DNA from: Taxillus chinensis
Taxonomy: Eukaryota; Streptophyta; Magnoliopsida; Santalales; Loranthaceae
Direction: 5' to 3'
Length of the DNA stretch: 64,000 nt
NCBI GenBank assembly: GCA_023512835.1
Contig: CM042087.1
Span: forward strand, 6,578,550-6,642,549
Shown here: piece after piece, positions 1 to 10,980 of the stretch
How the letters are laid out: each line of letters opens with the position of its first letter
How positions within the stretch are numbered: position 1 is the first letter of the stretch
Made by a program: the position numbers and the translations under genes
The notes under the pieces: model-generated
Told to the model about the DNA's origin: nothing
What the model saw: the letters and a program-made list of their open reading frames with translations, nothing else
Database searches by the model: none

Positions 1-387
1 CTTCAAACACTTAGCATGCGTACATTCATAAACTCACAAATCCAGCCACACCAGCATATTATCAAACATGTACTAGGTATATTCACACAGGCATTTTATC
101 GAACATTTAACATGCACTAACCACCCAACGTCGAATCACACCAAGACGCCATTGAAGGCCAACATTCATATAGGAGATCACACTTATATGAATTTGCATA
201 TAAATATTATAGCAACAACAATAGAAACTCTGCAAATCTCCTACACAGGGCCTAACCCCGGGACAGACCAGGAAAGATAGAACCCCTACCTTAACAGATT
301 CCTTCATGCCTTAGCCTCCACGCCAAACGCCGTCCATTCACGGAAACACCACCGCAAAGAACTACGACTAGAAGCTCTTCTTCCTTC

Positions 388-438
<51 letters not shown>

Positions 439-972
439 CGATAGCTGCAGCGGTTGAAGAAGAGAACCCTAAACCTAAAACAAGGAGCCTTCACCTCTTT
501 ATATAGACACCTCCACACCCCAAAACGACGTCATTTTGATTAAATGAATCCCAGAATCAAAACGACGTAGTTTTGATGACGGACTACAACCTTTTTGCAA
601 CCACACAGGACAAAACACTCATAATTTCACCAAGGTCCTTTAGCAAAAGAGTATCGGAACAACAAAACAAGGGTAATGGAGGCCGCACGTGAGAAAGGCC
701 CTTGTCACGGGCACCTCCAAATGCTCTAGAATTTTGCCACAAGCCTTAAAACAACATCAGGAAGGCTAACATGCAAAAATATCACTGCACGTGAAAAGCA
801 TTCTCACGGGCACTCCCTATTGGGCTCAAACTTTGCCTCTTGCTTGCTTATTAACATACAAGATGATTTAGCCAAAGTGTGTGGAAATAAAACTCCCTAA
901 AACCCAACAATTTCCACCCAAAAAGGCAAAACTCGGACTAACTCCTCACATCCCAAAATACGGGTCATTACA
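1..972 (-). mobile_element. 3' LTR of element X (family T gypsy), cut by the window edge
   Basis: In the minus sense this LTR starts TGTAATGACC at 972 and runs off the left edge. It matches the LTRs ending at 53056 and 61200 base for base over long stretches. It is preceded on the minus strand by a polypurine tract, so it is the 3' LTR. A TATATAA core promoter motif lies at 499-505 (reverse complement). Two copies of an ACGT-centred palindrome lie just upstream of it at about 523-575. A long (CT)n tract lies downstream in the transcribed leader. The missing part is the far R/U5 end with the tandem repeats seen in the other copies. Confidence 0.88.
391..436. repeat. (CT)n microsatellite in LTR leader
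   Basis: About 23 uninterrupted CT units. On the sense (minus) strand of the LTR this is a GA tract about 60-100 bp downstream of the TATA box. Shorter versions occur at the same place in the other LTRs of this family (about 2059-2078, 52480-52505, 56304-56318, 60632-60660). It expanded in this copy only. Confidence 0.95.
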
Positions 973-987
973 TCCTCTCCCCCTTGA
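973..987 (-). other. Polypurine tract of element X
   Basis: The minus strand reads CAAGGGGGAGAGGA directly before the LTR start TGTAATGACC. This is the expected plus-strand DNA primer of a retrotransposon and it fixes the LTR boundary and orientation. Confidence 0.85.
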
Positions 988-1258
988 GACTTTTCGTCCT
1001 CGAAAAGAAACAACATGCAAGGAAAACAAACACAAGAAACCACAACACCCAAATGGGTCATACACCACACATTGCACATAATAGCACATAACACGGTGCC
1101 ACCACAATCCATAACTACATGCATCACAATCCATCGAAACACATCCACATGTCACAAATACCCATCTCAAGAACATTTCATTAACACATTCAATATAAAT
1201 AAAAGTCAAAAGTCGAAAGGAAATACAAATACACCAGCCAACAGCCACCCCTCCACCC
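988..1258 (-). other. 3' untranslated region of element X
   Basis: This stretch lies between the stop codon of the chromodomain-like reading frame (1259-1261) and the polypurine tract. No coding signal is visible on either strand. It aligns with the same interval of element B (53071-53350), for example the block around GTCCTCGAAAAGAAAC, so it is part of the family consensus. Confidence 0.75.
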
Positions 1259-1493
1259 TTAAGAGTGTTTGTCCTCGAACAACTCTGGGTGTTGCTCATG
1301 CATCAAAGACTCTCATTCCCAAGTCTCCTCCTCAATGCCACGGTGCTGCCACAGTACGCAAACCAAAGGAATAGCACAACCCCGCAGAAGTTTCTCCCGT
1401 CGATCTAGTATACGGATAGGGGCCTCAACAACGGACATATCATCCCCAATGTCCAAAGTCCCCCAATCTATCACATGAGTGGGGTCGGGATGA

Positions 1494-1498
1494 TACTT
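1494..1498. repeat. Target-site duplication of solo LTR (left; right copy 3191-3195)
   Basis: TACTT on the left and CACTT on the right. Removing the LTR and one copy restores the integrase-tail reading frame (LRK then YHPDP), which confirms the boundaries. Confidence 0.75.
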
Positions 1499-1927
1499 TG
1501 TAAGGACCCGTACCTTGAGTTAGTCGTTTTACCTCCGGAGTAGAGTTTTTCTAGATTTTGACCTAGTAAATGGACTCCAATGAATTCACGTGCAAAAGGA
1601 AAGATGCTTAGAATGATGTCCTCTATCTACCACAGAAGTTTCAGGCCAAATGGACATGTATGTGAGGTGCACGTGATATGGGTCCAATTCACGTGCAAGT
1701 GTAATTGTCTTCTAAATGATGCAAGGAAGCTAGGGGTGAAGTTTGAGAGCATTTGGAGTCCATATGGAGGTGCACGTGAATTGGGAATTCACGTGCAAAT
1801 TGGCGTGCAGCCATATTTTTGCATGGTTCCCTTGGTTTTGTCATTCTAAGGAACTTTCTCCAAAGGACCATGTTGAAATTCCGAGTATTTTGGCCTATAT
1901 GGGTGCGGAAAGGTGGTAACTTGTGTG

Positions 1928-2005
1928 ATCAAAACTACGTCGTTTTGATCCTGGGATTCACTTAATCAAAACTACGTCGTTTTGATGTTGTGTTGTCTAT
2001 ATAAG
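1928..2005 (+). promoter_or_regulatory. LTR core promoter: two ACGT palindromes and TATA box
   Basis: Two near-perfect 22-bp palindromes (ATCAAAAC arm, central ACGT, GTTTTGAT arm) at 1928-1949 and 1965-1986 are followed 12 bp later by TATATAAG at 1998-2005. ACGT cores are known plant bZIP/bHLH binding sites; the use here is inferred. The same arrangement is present in every family T LTR in the window. Confidence 0.7.
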
Positions 2006-2581
2006 GAGGAGGAGTCCCTCTGTTTTAGGTTTAGGGTTTGTTGCTTCACCAGCCGTCGCAGAGAGAGAGAGAGAGGGAAGGAGAGCTCCTGGTTGCTGCC
2101 GGGCGTCTTGCGTGGGTGGTCGGTGCTTCGTGGGTGGACGGCGTTCGGCTTGGGATCAGACCGTTCTGTGTTGTTGCGTTTTCCTTGAGGTAGGGATTCC
2201 GTTCTTCCTAAGTCCTCCTCTATCCTAGGGTCCTAGGGCAGAATATGAGATATCTGTTATATTATTTATATGTAAATTCATATAGGTGTGACCTCCTATA
2301 TGAATGTTGGCCTTGATGGCATGTTGGTGTGATTCCGTGGATTACATGTTATGTGTTCGATGAAATGCCTGTGTGAATATAGCTGTATGTATATGCCCAT
2401 TACGTGTTTGATAATATGCCTGTGTGGCTGGACTTGTGATTTAGTGTATGTATGTATCTTTGGGTGTGTGTTCTGTTGCTGGAATGACTGGGTTTATGCA
2501 CTTGTGAGCGGGTGCACACCAAGTGTTTGGTTTTATGTTTGTGTGACTGTGGTGTAAGTTGTGTGCCTGACTGTGGTAACT

Positions 2582-2709
2582 GGCCTGAAGAGGCGGTTAA
2601 ACTACTTTGCCTAAGAGGCGGTTAAACCAGTGGCCTGAAGAGGCGGTTAAATCACTTGGCCTGAAGAGGCGGTTAAATAACTTGGCCTGAAGAGGCGGTT
2701 AAATCACTT
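2582..2709 (+). repeat. 26-bp tandem array inside LTR (about 5 units)
   Basis: Units share GAAGAGGCGGTTAAA followed by a variable CTACTT/TCACTT and GGCCT. The same motif is repeated, with other copy numbers, in the LTRs of element B at 51757-51912 and 59874-60030. Confidence 0.9.
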
Positions 2710-3249
2710 GTGTTTTGTGTGGTGGATAATTGTGACTACTGATGTGGTTTGTTATTGTTTGTTGAGATTGTTGTAACACGTCACTACACCTGTGCACATG
2801 CATGTAGCCGCTAGGAGCATGGGAAGGGTTGGGGAGACTTGATCCCTACTGAGCTGTGGTTGCTCACCCCTCCTACTGTGTTTGCTTGTTTTCCAGGGAC
2901 TTACAGGCGTTAGGTGGATGCACCAAGGTGGAAGACCTTAACCATTTTACTCTCTTCCATTTATGTTTTCTTTTATGGGAACTGATGTAACCCCAGTGGG
3001 GATGGGATTGGAAAGAATTCTGTTGTAATAAGCTGGTTTGGATTATTTTTATGAATATTTCCTTCTTGAATGTGTTGTGGATGTTTGAAATGTAAAATTC
3101 TTGGTTTGTATCCTAACCCCTTTGCCCTCCGTGTGGGTAAAAGGGGAGTCACGTGCCGGTTTCCTCGGGTTGGAAATCCGGGGCGTGACACACTTCCTCA
3201 ACCGGGACACGTGGAACACATTGTGCACCCAACTCAATGTCGAGTTAGA

Positions 3250-4700
3250 ACCGTGGCATTGAGGACCCACAATCGCGGTGGCAATGCTAACCACCGATGG
3301 TCCTGCTCCATCCTCTGCCGGTGAAGGTGGTAGCTCGGCCTCCTCCTGGGGGTGCGGCATTCGGCGCAAACACCCTTCCTTGGCTCGTGCCACCGGTTGG
3401 CTCACTCGTGGGGTAGTTCCTTCCCCGATCGCCTCTAGCATCGGCTTGCTATCGCTCCGGCCTCCCCCGAGGTCGGGTCCCGGCTGGATCCTGCCTGGTC
3501 GGCTTGCCACCGACGAGCTAGTCCCTCTGCTGGTGCACGAAAGCTAGCATCACTCCTCAAGCCGGATGCCACGCCTCCTGCTCCCCTATTGCCACTCCTG
3601 CAAACCCGGCACAAATGGCCCTCTCGTCCACAATTGTTGCACCGCCAGGTCCTTTTTGGGACACTCCCCCTTGAAGTGACCCTGCTCCCCACAAAGCGTG
3701 ACAACCGCTAGGTAGACCCCCCCGATGGACCTCCCTCTCTACTTCGCCAAGGGTGAAGCTCCCTGGGTTCACGGATCGTTGACCCCGGTTGCGGAAAGAA
3801 CTGCTATCTCTCTCCTCGGTCTTGAGCCTCTTCGACCCTGAATCCCGATCGGGCGCACTCTGCAATCGGCGACCCAGATGAGCTGGCCTCCCATCATCCA
3901 GCTCTCTCTCGGCTATACGGGTCGTCTCCATAACCTCGGCATAGGTCTTCAAATGCAGATTGCCACCCTCTGCCTAAGGGCCGGCCTGAGACCCAAGGTG
4001 AACTTATGGGCCTTCAGGTCCTCCTGCGCCACGATCTCGGGAACAAATCTACTCAAGCTCCGGAATTCACGCTCATACTCGGGCACCGTCTTTGTCCCCT
4101 GCTTTAGGCTACCGAATTCCACCCTCTTCGCCACCTCAACGACTCGGGGAAGAACTCATCATGGAAGAGTTGCAAGAACTCGTCCCACAACATGTGTCTG
4201 TACCGCACGGCTCCCCGCGACACTAAGCCACCACTTCAAAGCATTCCCTTCACACCGCCGAATGGCTAGCCTCACCTTATCTTCCTCCCGGGGCAGGAGA
4301 AAGGTGAACACATGCTTGATCTACCTCGGCCAGGTGCTCGGCTAACACCGGGTTCCCCTCCCCCTTTCGAACCGTGTCACCACGTCATCCTCTCGCACGA
4401 ATCGGTACGCGCCCAGCGAACTCTCACGCTCACGAGGTAGCCTCCCCACCGGTGGTGGTGGTGGTGGCACCACCTGCCGTGCCGCCATCTCACGGCGCAC
4501 CTCCTCCAGAACTTCTTGCCGGATACCTTCCCTCAACTCCTGGACTTCCTGCCAGATGCCCTCATGCGCTGCGCCAGGAACAACGCAAGTCCTCCAGGAG
4601 GCTATCCCGCACCTGGGCCCTCATGGGCAGATGACTCATCGGCCATTGCCCCAGACGCACGTGTCACTCTCCTCGGCGGCATTCTTACTACACGAAGTAA
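3250..4700 (-). pseudogene. Ty3-gypsy gag pseudogene of element X
   Basis: Capsid-type gag on the minus strand. The likely start near 4690 reads MPPRRVTRAS, a common opening of plant gypsy gag. At 4134-3949 the frame reads KRVEFGSLKQGTKTVPEYER and then LSRFVPEIVAQEDLKAHKF and GLRPALRQRV, the retrotransposon gag signature. A zinc knuckle follows at about 3640-3615 (CNNCGREGH, then a disturbed last Cys). Proline- and serine-rich tail sequence reaches 3250 and then joins the integrase end without any pol. At least three frame changes and stops are visible. G+C is higher than in the neighbouring elements. Confidence 0.82.
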
Positions 4701-5150
4701 GAAGGATAATCGTCAAATTGCATTCACTAACTATCGCGCGACACTACCCCTACCCCACCTAACAATTTTACTACAATGGTCACATAGCATTACACTCTTT
4801 GCATTAATCCACATTACACCATTCAATCCACATTGCACATAACTGATATAAACAAGGAAAAACCACATTTAATATTTCACACTCGATCACATTTCACGTT
4901 GTCACGGTTCAATCCACATTGCACATAGCATTTTTTTTTGTTCCTCATGTACAACATCCACACAAACACACATAGGCAAATGCAACTAGTGCCCTAATGC
5001 TCATGCATGCAAACCCTACCACAAGACTGGACTACCCCAAGTACACCTTAGAGGCTCAAAGTGGACCATGTTAATCAGGCATGTCCCTCTAGGCTCCTCC
5101 AAAGGACTCAAGATAACCAAGTCCGCCCACTACCCTAGGCCAACTAGACC
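4701..5150 (-). other. 5' leader of element X
   Basis: Non-coding interval between primer site and gag start. Its 5' part (about 4980-5166) aligns closely with 59160-59356 of element B. No ORF of note. Confidence 0.7.
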
Positions 5151-5163
5151 AAGCTCGATACCA
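5151..5163 (-). other. Primer binding site of element X (tRNA-iMet type)
   Basis: Reading the minus strand from 5163: TGGTATCGAGC, three bases after the LTR end GGCGTGACA. It matches the initiator-methionine tRNA 3' end apart from a small internal difference. The same place in element B reads TGGTATCAAAGCA. Confidence 0.75.
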
Positions 5164-5166
5164 TAT

Positions 5167-5254
5167 TGTCACGCCCCGGATTTCCAACCCGAGGAGACCG
5201 GAACTTGACCCTCCCTTTACCCGAGTTTGGATAAAGGGGGTAGAATACAACATG
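5167..5254 (-). mobile_element. 5' LTR remnant of element X
   Basis: The first 88 bp on the plus strand (TGTCACGCCCCGG onward) align with the LTRs of element B starting at 51236 and 59357. At about 5254 the match stops and copia sequence begins, so the rest of this 5' LTR was replaced or deleted. Confidence 0.85.
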
Positions 5255-6830
5255 CCCACACAGGACATGTGTTTCTTATCACAAGTGGAGCCAAAAGCAA
5301 TTGATGATGCGGTTCAGGATCACTATTGGATTGACTCTATGTAAGAAGAGCTCAATCGGTTCAAGAGACAGAAAGTATGGGAGTTAGTCAACAGGCCGAG
5401 ATCACAACAAGTCATTGCCGTGAAATGGATCTTTAGAAATAAACTTGATACCGATGGTGTTGTGATCGAAACAAGGCCAAACCTGGTGGCAAAAGGTTAC
5501 GGACAAGAAGAAGAGGAATTGACTATCTTGAAACCTTTGCACCGTTTGCTAGACTAGAGGCCATCCACATGTTTTTAGTATATGCGGCATTCAAGGACTT
5601 CAAGGTTTATCAAATGGATGTCAAGAGTGCATTCCTTAATGGAGACCTCCAAGAAGAAGTCTATGTTGAACAACCTCCTGGATTTCTAGAGTTAAACCGA
5701 GAACACAAAGTGTACAAATTGAAGAAGGCTCTATATGGACTAAAACAAGCTCCCAGAGCTTGGTATGACACACTTGTCCGAGTTTCGATCAAAAACAGGT
5801 TCAGAAAAGGCAAGATTGACCCCACCCTATTTCTTAAGGAAGGAAATGCATCACCCTTGATTGTTCAGATTTATGTTGATGACATCATCTTTGGATCAAG
5901 GGAAAAAAAGTAGTGTGAAGAATTCTCCCATTTGATGGAAACTGAATATGAAATGAGTATGATGGGAGAACTTTCATTCTTTCTTGGGTTAGAGGTCAAG
6001 TGATTGAATGATGGGTTCTTTATCAATCAAACTAAATACACTAAGGAGATTCCGGAAGAAATTGAAGATGACCGATGTGACTCACATGAAAACGCCCATT
6101 CCTACAAATGCCAAATTGGATATGAATGAAGCAGGCAAACAAGTGGATATCACAGATACGAAGCATGATTAGATCTTTTTTGTATCTCACATCAAGCAGA
6201 CCTGATATAATGTTCGCAACATGCATCTGTGCAAGATACCAAGCAAATCCCAAGGATTCTCATATGTCTCATGTCAAAAGGATTATGCGGTATCTCAAAG
6301 GAACTGAAAATTTGGGACTTTGGTACCCAAAGGAGTCCGAATTCAAACTGAATGGCTTTTCGGATGCGAGACTTTGCTGGTTGTAGGATTGATAGGAAGA
6401 GCACAAGTGGAACATGCCAACTTCTTGGCAACAGACTTGTATCCTGGTTTAGCAAGAAATAGAATTCGGTTTCAACTTCAACAGTTGAAGCGGAATATAT
6501 TGCTGCAAGAAGTTATTGTGCTCAATTGCTTTGGATGGCCAGTTAACTTTCCGACTATGGATTTAACCTGAAGGTTGTGCTACTATACTTGTGACAACAT
6601 AAGTGCCATTGCAATTTCCAATAATCCTGTCATGCATCCCAAAACCAAGCACTTCGAGGTCGACATCACTTCATACGTGACCAGGTCTTTGAAGAAGGAC
6701 ATTTCCCTTGAGTATATATCCACCGATAACCAGCTTGCCGACATATTCACCAAACCACCGCACGAAGCCAGGTTCAATGAACTTCGACAAAACTCGGCAT
6801 GCTAGATTTAACTCCATAATTCTTAGTGCA
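5255..6830 (+). pseudogene. Ty1-copia RT-RNase H remnant (C0), 5' truncated
   Basis: Starts in the linker before RT (FLSQVEPKAIDDAVQD) and runs through RT: VKWIFRNKLDTDG near 5420, [19 protein letters not shown] near 5604-5660, [15 protein letters not shown] near 5727, and the catalytic YVDD at 5872-5883. RNase H follows (CDNISAIAISNNPVMHPKTK near 6590, then LADIFTKP near 6735). Stops at 5341 and 5556, TAG at 5911 and several frame changes break it. It is related to, but clearly diverged from, the family S copies further right. Gag, protease and integrase are missing. It abuts the truncated LTR of X. Confidence 0.88.
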
Positions 6831-8180
6831 TGTCCTATGTTTCACTTCAAACTTGTAGGTCCCAAAGTGAGTCTAAAGGGGGGGGGGAATAGTCTCTCTT
6901 CGTGCTCTAAAGCAAGGTCGGGGAGCCCTGAAGATTGGGTTCTTTGGTCAGGCATTGGCGACTCTCATAGTCACCTGGACAAGGCATAATGTGCAAGAAG
7001 ACGCTATGATTCTCCAAGCCATGAGCAGATGAAGATTATGTGTAGTGTACTTCAAGGAAAAAGAATAGACCGGGGAGCTCAGCTACACAACAGGATCAAG
7101 AGCAAGAAGGGGCACTTTGGACTGGTTCTTACTAAAATCCTAAGGTTCCTTCACCCTGATGTATTCAATCACCGGCCCACGGTGCCACCGTTGGGATAGT
7201 GCTATATAAAGCAATGTGTAATCCTAATTATGTTAAGACAATTTCTAATTAATTGAAATATATTTTGTTTAAGTATTTATTAGATTGTATTATTCTGCTT
7301 TCTTATGTGGCTAAGCATCATAACATCCCATTACTTATCAAAGTATATTACTAGGTATGTGTGGGACACATACAATAGATCCACTAATTAGACTAAATAT
7401 AAATTTGGTTCACAATTGGTGAATGGAGTTTGGGATGCTTTATTCTGATAAGATTATGGTACAGACTATTTCCATAGTGGGAGTGATCTAATCTAAGATA
7501 ATTATAAAGAGTTTATAAATAGTAGTGCCAGTATGTAATTATACATATTGAACAGGACCATGATAGAATAAATTCTTCAACTAATATCCATTGCATTGTA
7601 TGAAGAACTTTATGTTCTATCGCTAGATGACTGATTTATGAATTGATCTTAATCCAGACCATTTGATTAACTCATATCTATAATATTATAAATAGTGGGA
7701 GCGTCAAGTCGGGTGCGTAGAATCCACTACTTTGTTATACAAAGAGTAATGATATTCCCATGTTGTTTAATTCGGGATTTTTGGGTGAATCAAGCGCTTG
7801 TAATTATATTGGATATAATTTATTATAAATCCTAATTCATGATGGGATCATGAATAGGTCACCTATTGGAGAATTAATGGTAACACATGAATAAAAATAT
7901 AATTAGAGAGGTTGAACGGAATCTATTAATACCTATCTCTAATTATGAATATCATAGTGGAGAATCATATCACATGGCAATAAGTTATATCGATGGACAA
8001 ATCCTATCTTATGGATTCTTGTAATTATATCTCGCTTAATCTTAAAGTGCGGTTCTAGTCCCCGATCGTGGCTCGGATTAAAACTAATAAATAATGATTT
8101 AATTGATTAATGAGATTAATTAATTAAATATTATTTATTGGAGCTTCGATTAAGTAGGTCAATTTGGTCCCTCTTGCTAG
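6831..8180. other. Unassigned, AT-rich from about 7200
   Basis: Begins with sequence following the C0 RNase H, including a run of ten G at about 6879-6888 that may be part of a polypurine tract. A TATA-like CTATATAAAG lies at 7202-7211, after which the DNA is AT-rich and non-coding up to the Ogre-1 LTR. It could be a diverged 3' LTR of C0 or older intergenic DNA. I found no matching copy in the window and no convincing TG...CA ends. Confidence 0.4.
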
Positions 8181-8639
8181 TGTCATCACTGGTTTTCGTC
8201 CGGGCCCGTTTGGGGTGAGCTCAAACTAAACCAATGGTGAGAAATTTAGAGTCGCCACCAACCTGTTTTTGGGGTACAGTTGGATACCCTCTACTTTGAG
8301 TAGTTTAAATGTGTGGTCTGCGTTATCGAGAGGAGGGTTCGGGAGTTGGTTACGTGTAGGGAAGGATTAGCACCCCTACGATGCCCTTTCGGTATCTAAT
8401 TTAGGAGGAGGAGGTTTTATTTTATTTGTACCGCCATAACTGGATTAAGTTTCCTAAAAAAGTCTATCATTTTTATTTAGCTAAGTTATTTATTAAAGTC
8501 GTGGTTAAAATGAATTTCCCCTAAATTTCTAAAGGGTATCCTAAAAATTTTGGGTTTTTTGTTTGAAGTGGAGAATGAGATCCATAAGTTGATTTTGGTT
8601 TTTGGTTTTGCTTTTGGAAATTGAAGTTCTAAAAAACAT

Positions 8640-9010
8640 TTTTTTCCCTATTTTATTTTCCCCTTTTTTTGTTTTTTTTTTTTTTAGAAAACATACATTT
8701 TTTTTTTTTTTTTATGTTTTGTAAAAAATGTTTTGTTTTGGTTTGCTTCATTTTTTTTTTTTTTTTTTTTGGTTTTTTTTGTTTTTTTTTGTTTTTTTTA
8801 TTTTGGAAATTGAAGTACCAATTTTGATTTTCTTCTCTGTTTTTTTTTGTTTGAAAACATGGAAACGTTTGTTTTTTTGTTTTTGTTTTGTTTTTTCAAG
8901 GAGACATTTCGAACACATTTTGAAACCATGTTATAGAAGACGTTTTGGAAAAACATTTTGTGGAATACCTTTTGTTATTTTTTTTTGTGTGTTTTTTTTT
9001 AAAGCTTTAA
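8640..9010. repeat. Poly-T/poly-A-rich low-complexity zone in Ogre LTR
   Basis: Long T runs with scattered G on the plus strand. The counterpart in Ogre-2 is at about 43730-44005. Phe-rich ORFs here are composition artefacts. Confidence 0.85.
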
Positions 9011-10459
9011 ACCTAAATCTACACGTTTCAACAATTGAAAATACATAGGAACACATATATCAAAATAGATGTGGAGTGTGTGAGTGTCACATCCACAAAA
9101 GAAAAGCAAAAGCACTCTTTTTTCTTTTTCCCCTTTTTTTATTCATCTCTTTTGATGCCTCTCTTTTGCTTCTCTTTTTTTACTATACTTTACATATTTA
9201 CAACGTACAACATAGGAAGAAATACAGGAAAATACGGTGAAAGAGGCTGAAAAACAATTACATCAAATATAGATAAGCTAAAAACGAAAACTAGAATAAT
9301 GTTAAAAAAAATAATTACATCAAATATAATACAAATAAGCTAAATGAATAAATAAATAAATGAACAAAGAAACAGATGCAAAGTGAACTGACTTTGGCTT
9401 TGGATTGGGACTCCGGCGATGATATCGTTAGCGGGAGGATGAATCTCCAAAGGCTGGCCGATTGGACTTGGGCCGAAGGTTGAACGCCGCTGGTTGGAGC
9501 CGCAAAATCTGTGTCTCTCTTTTTGTTTTTTTTTCTTTGGATTTGATTTTCCGATTTTGGTATTGTTGCTTGAAAAGAAAAGAAAACAGAATCGGGGGGA
9601 TTGACAATGGTGTTGCAGAATTTCTGGGTTTGAAATGGGGGTGAGTGTATGTATGAATGCTGGCAAAGTGAAGAGAAAAGTGAGGAGAAGAGGAAAGAAA
9701 AAGAATTCAGATGGTATGTTTTTTTTTAGGAGGCAGGAGTTGGGCGAATTTGAGATGGAATGGCAGCAAATATGGGCGTTCTCCTTTCTTCTTTTTTTTC
9801 TCTCTTTCCTGCAGGACGTCCTCTCTTTCTAGGCGTGATCTCTGTTTTTTTTTGTTTTAGGGCTGCACTCTTCTTTTTTCTCTCTCTGCCGAACCTCTTC
9901 CTTTTCTATTTCTCTTTTTTTGTTTGAACTCTCTGTTTTTCGTTCTTTTCTCTCTCTGTTTGCGCTGGGATGAGGTCAGGGCTAAAAGGCAACAGGTTTT
10001 TTTCAACGATGATGGTCTCTCTGTGTTTTTTTTACAACCTCTCCTCTTTTTTTCTCCTCTCTCTTTTTTTTTGCTCTCTTTGGTTTGCGGGTTTTTTTCC
10101 CACGATGATGGCTCTCTCCTCACGATGATGGCCCTCCCCTGCGCAGAACCGAAGACCGCATCTTAACGGGCTGCAAAATTTTTTGGCTGGACTCATTAAT
10201 TGCTGTAATAAATGTTTTGTCGAGTGTATTATTATTTCCAGCTTTATTTATTCGTAGATTCGGTGCTTGGTCGGGTGGACAGCTTGTGCCGAAAATAGGG
10301 CAGCTCGTGATTGCCTTTTGAATTTGTATTTTAGCGGCACATGTGACCGACGGTATGATTCTTTGTCGGGTGGCCAGCGCAGAAGATGGGTCTCGTGAAC
10401 AACCAGCGAGAGAAAAACAAAGCCAGCGATAAAAGCCATCGGCTACGGTCGAAAGGCAA

Positions 10460-10800
10460 AGGGTCAAAATGTCGGCAGGGTCGAAGTGTCGGTAGGTCGA
10501 AGTGTCGGCAGGGTCGAAGCTTCGGTGGGACGAAATTTCGGTAGGTCGAAGGTCAATGGTCAATGGGTCGAAGTGTCGGCAGGTCGAAGGTCAACGGTCA
10601 ACAGGTCGAAGGCTTACAGGCGTCCGGGTCAAAGTTCGAAGGTCGGAGTGTCGGCGGGTAAGTTTTATTGGCTTCGCGTGTCCAGGGTCGAAGGGTCGAA
10701 GGTCGAAGTGTCAACAGGTCAACGGTCGATGGCCAAAGGGTCAAAGGTTCGCAAGTTAAGGCGTCGTAAGTCGCAGGTCGAAGGCGTCACGGGTCGGCGT
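10460..10800. repeat. GGTCGAAG / GGTCAACGG degenerate short repeats
   Basis: Dozens of short units built from GGTCGAAG, GGTCAACGG and GTGTCGGCAGG. The zone resumes at 10983-11045. The same vocabulary fills 45175-45480 in Ogre-2 with a different arrangement, so the region is evolving fast in situ. Confidence 0.85.
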
Positions 10801-10878
10801 TGTAAGTCGTGGGCGTCGTAAGTCGCGGGGTTCGAAGGTCCGAAGGGGCAAGTCGTGGGTCGGAGTGTCGGCAGCGGG

Positions 10879-10980
10879 GCTTCGAGGCTTCGAGGCTTCG
10901 AGGCTTCGGGGCTTCGGGGCTTCGGGGCTTCGAGGCTTCGAGGCTTCGGGGCTTCGATGTTTCGGGGCTTCGAGGCTTCA
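10879..10980. repeat. GCTTCGAG octamer array
   Basis: About 12-13 units of an 8-bp motif GCTTCGAG/GCTTCGGG. The Ogre-2 equivalent is at 45512-45608. Because 8 is not a multiple of 3, all frames give 8-residue pseudo-repeats of Gly, Phe, Ala, Ser, Arg and Leu. Confidence 0.92.

Larger units (their letters stand above)
1499..3190 (+). mobile_element. Solo LTR of family T, plus orientation, inserted in element X
   Basis: It starts TGTAAGGACC and ends GGGCGTGACA, the same ends as the other family T LTRs but in the opposite direction to host element X. Flanks are TACTT (1494-1498) and CACTT (3191-3195), a 5-bp target duplication with one mismatch. No internal sequence belongs to it, so it is a solo LTR left by recombination between two LTRs. 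It contains paired ACGT palindromes, a TATA box at 1998-2005, a GA-rich leader and a five-unit 26-bp array. Confidence 0.9.
1259..3250 (-). pseudogene. Integrase C-terminus with chromodomain-like tail, split by a solo LTR
   Basis: Read on the minus strand, 3250-3191 encodes VHNVFHVSRLRK, the usual end of a Ty3-gypsy integrase. After the inserted LTR (3190-1499) the frame resumes with YHPDPTHVIDW, then EAPIRILDRREKLLR, then VLWQHRGIEEETWE. That order (LRKY..DP.HV, then RILDR, then VLW....EEATWE) is typical of chromodomain-bearing integrases of the Tekay/Del group of chromoviruses. A stop after TWE and the insertion make it a pseudogene. The integrase catalytic core, RT, RNase H and protease are absent: the integrase tail joins directly to gag at about 3250. 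Family knowledge supports the lineage call; the exact clade is an inference. Confidence 0.78.

Noticed and set aside
291..518. ORF with Arg-Glu repeats
   Set aside because: Translation of the (CT)n microsatellite in an LTR leader.
6856..6905. Similarity of the poly-G area after C0 to the C1 LTR end
   Set aside because: The shared text is short and dominated by the G run, and the orientation does not fit; chance is likely.
8728..9048. Phe-rich ORF and others in T-rich DNA (also 44323-44952)
   Set aside because: Low-complexity composition inside non-coding LTR sequence.
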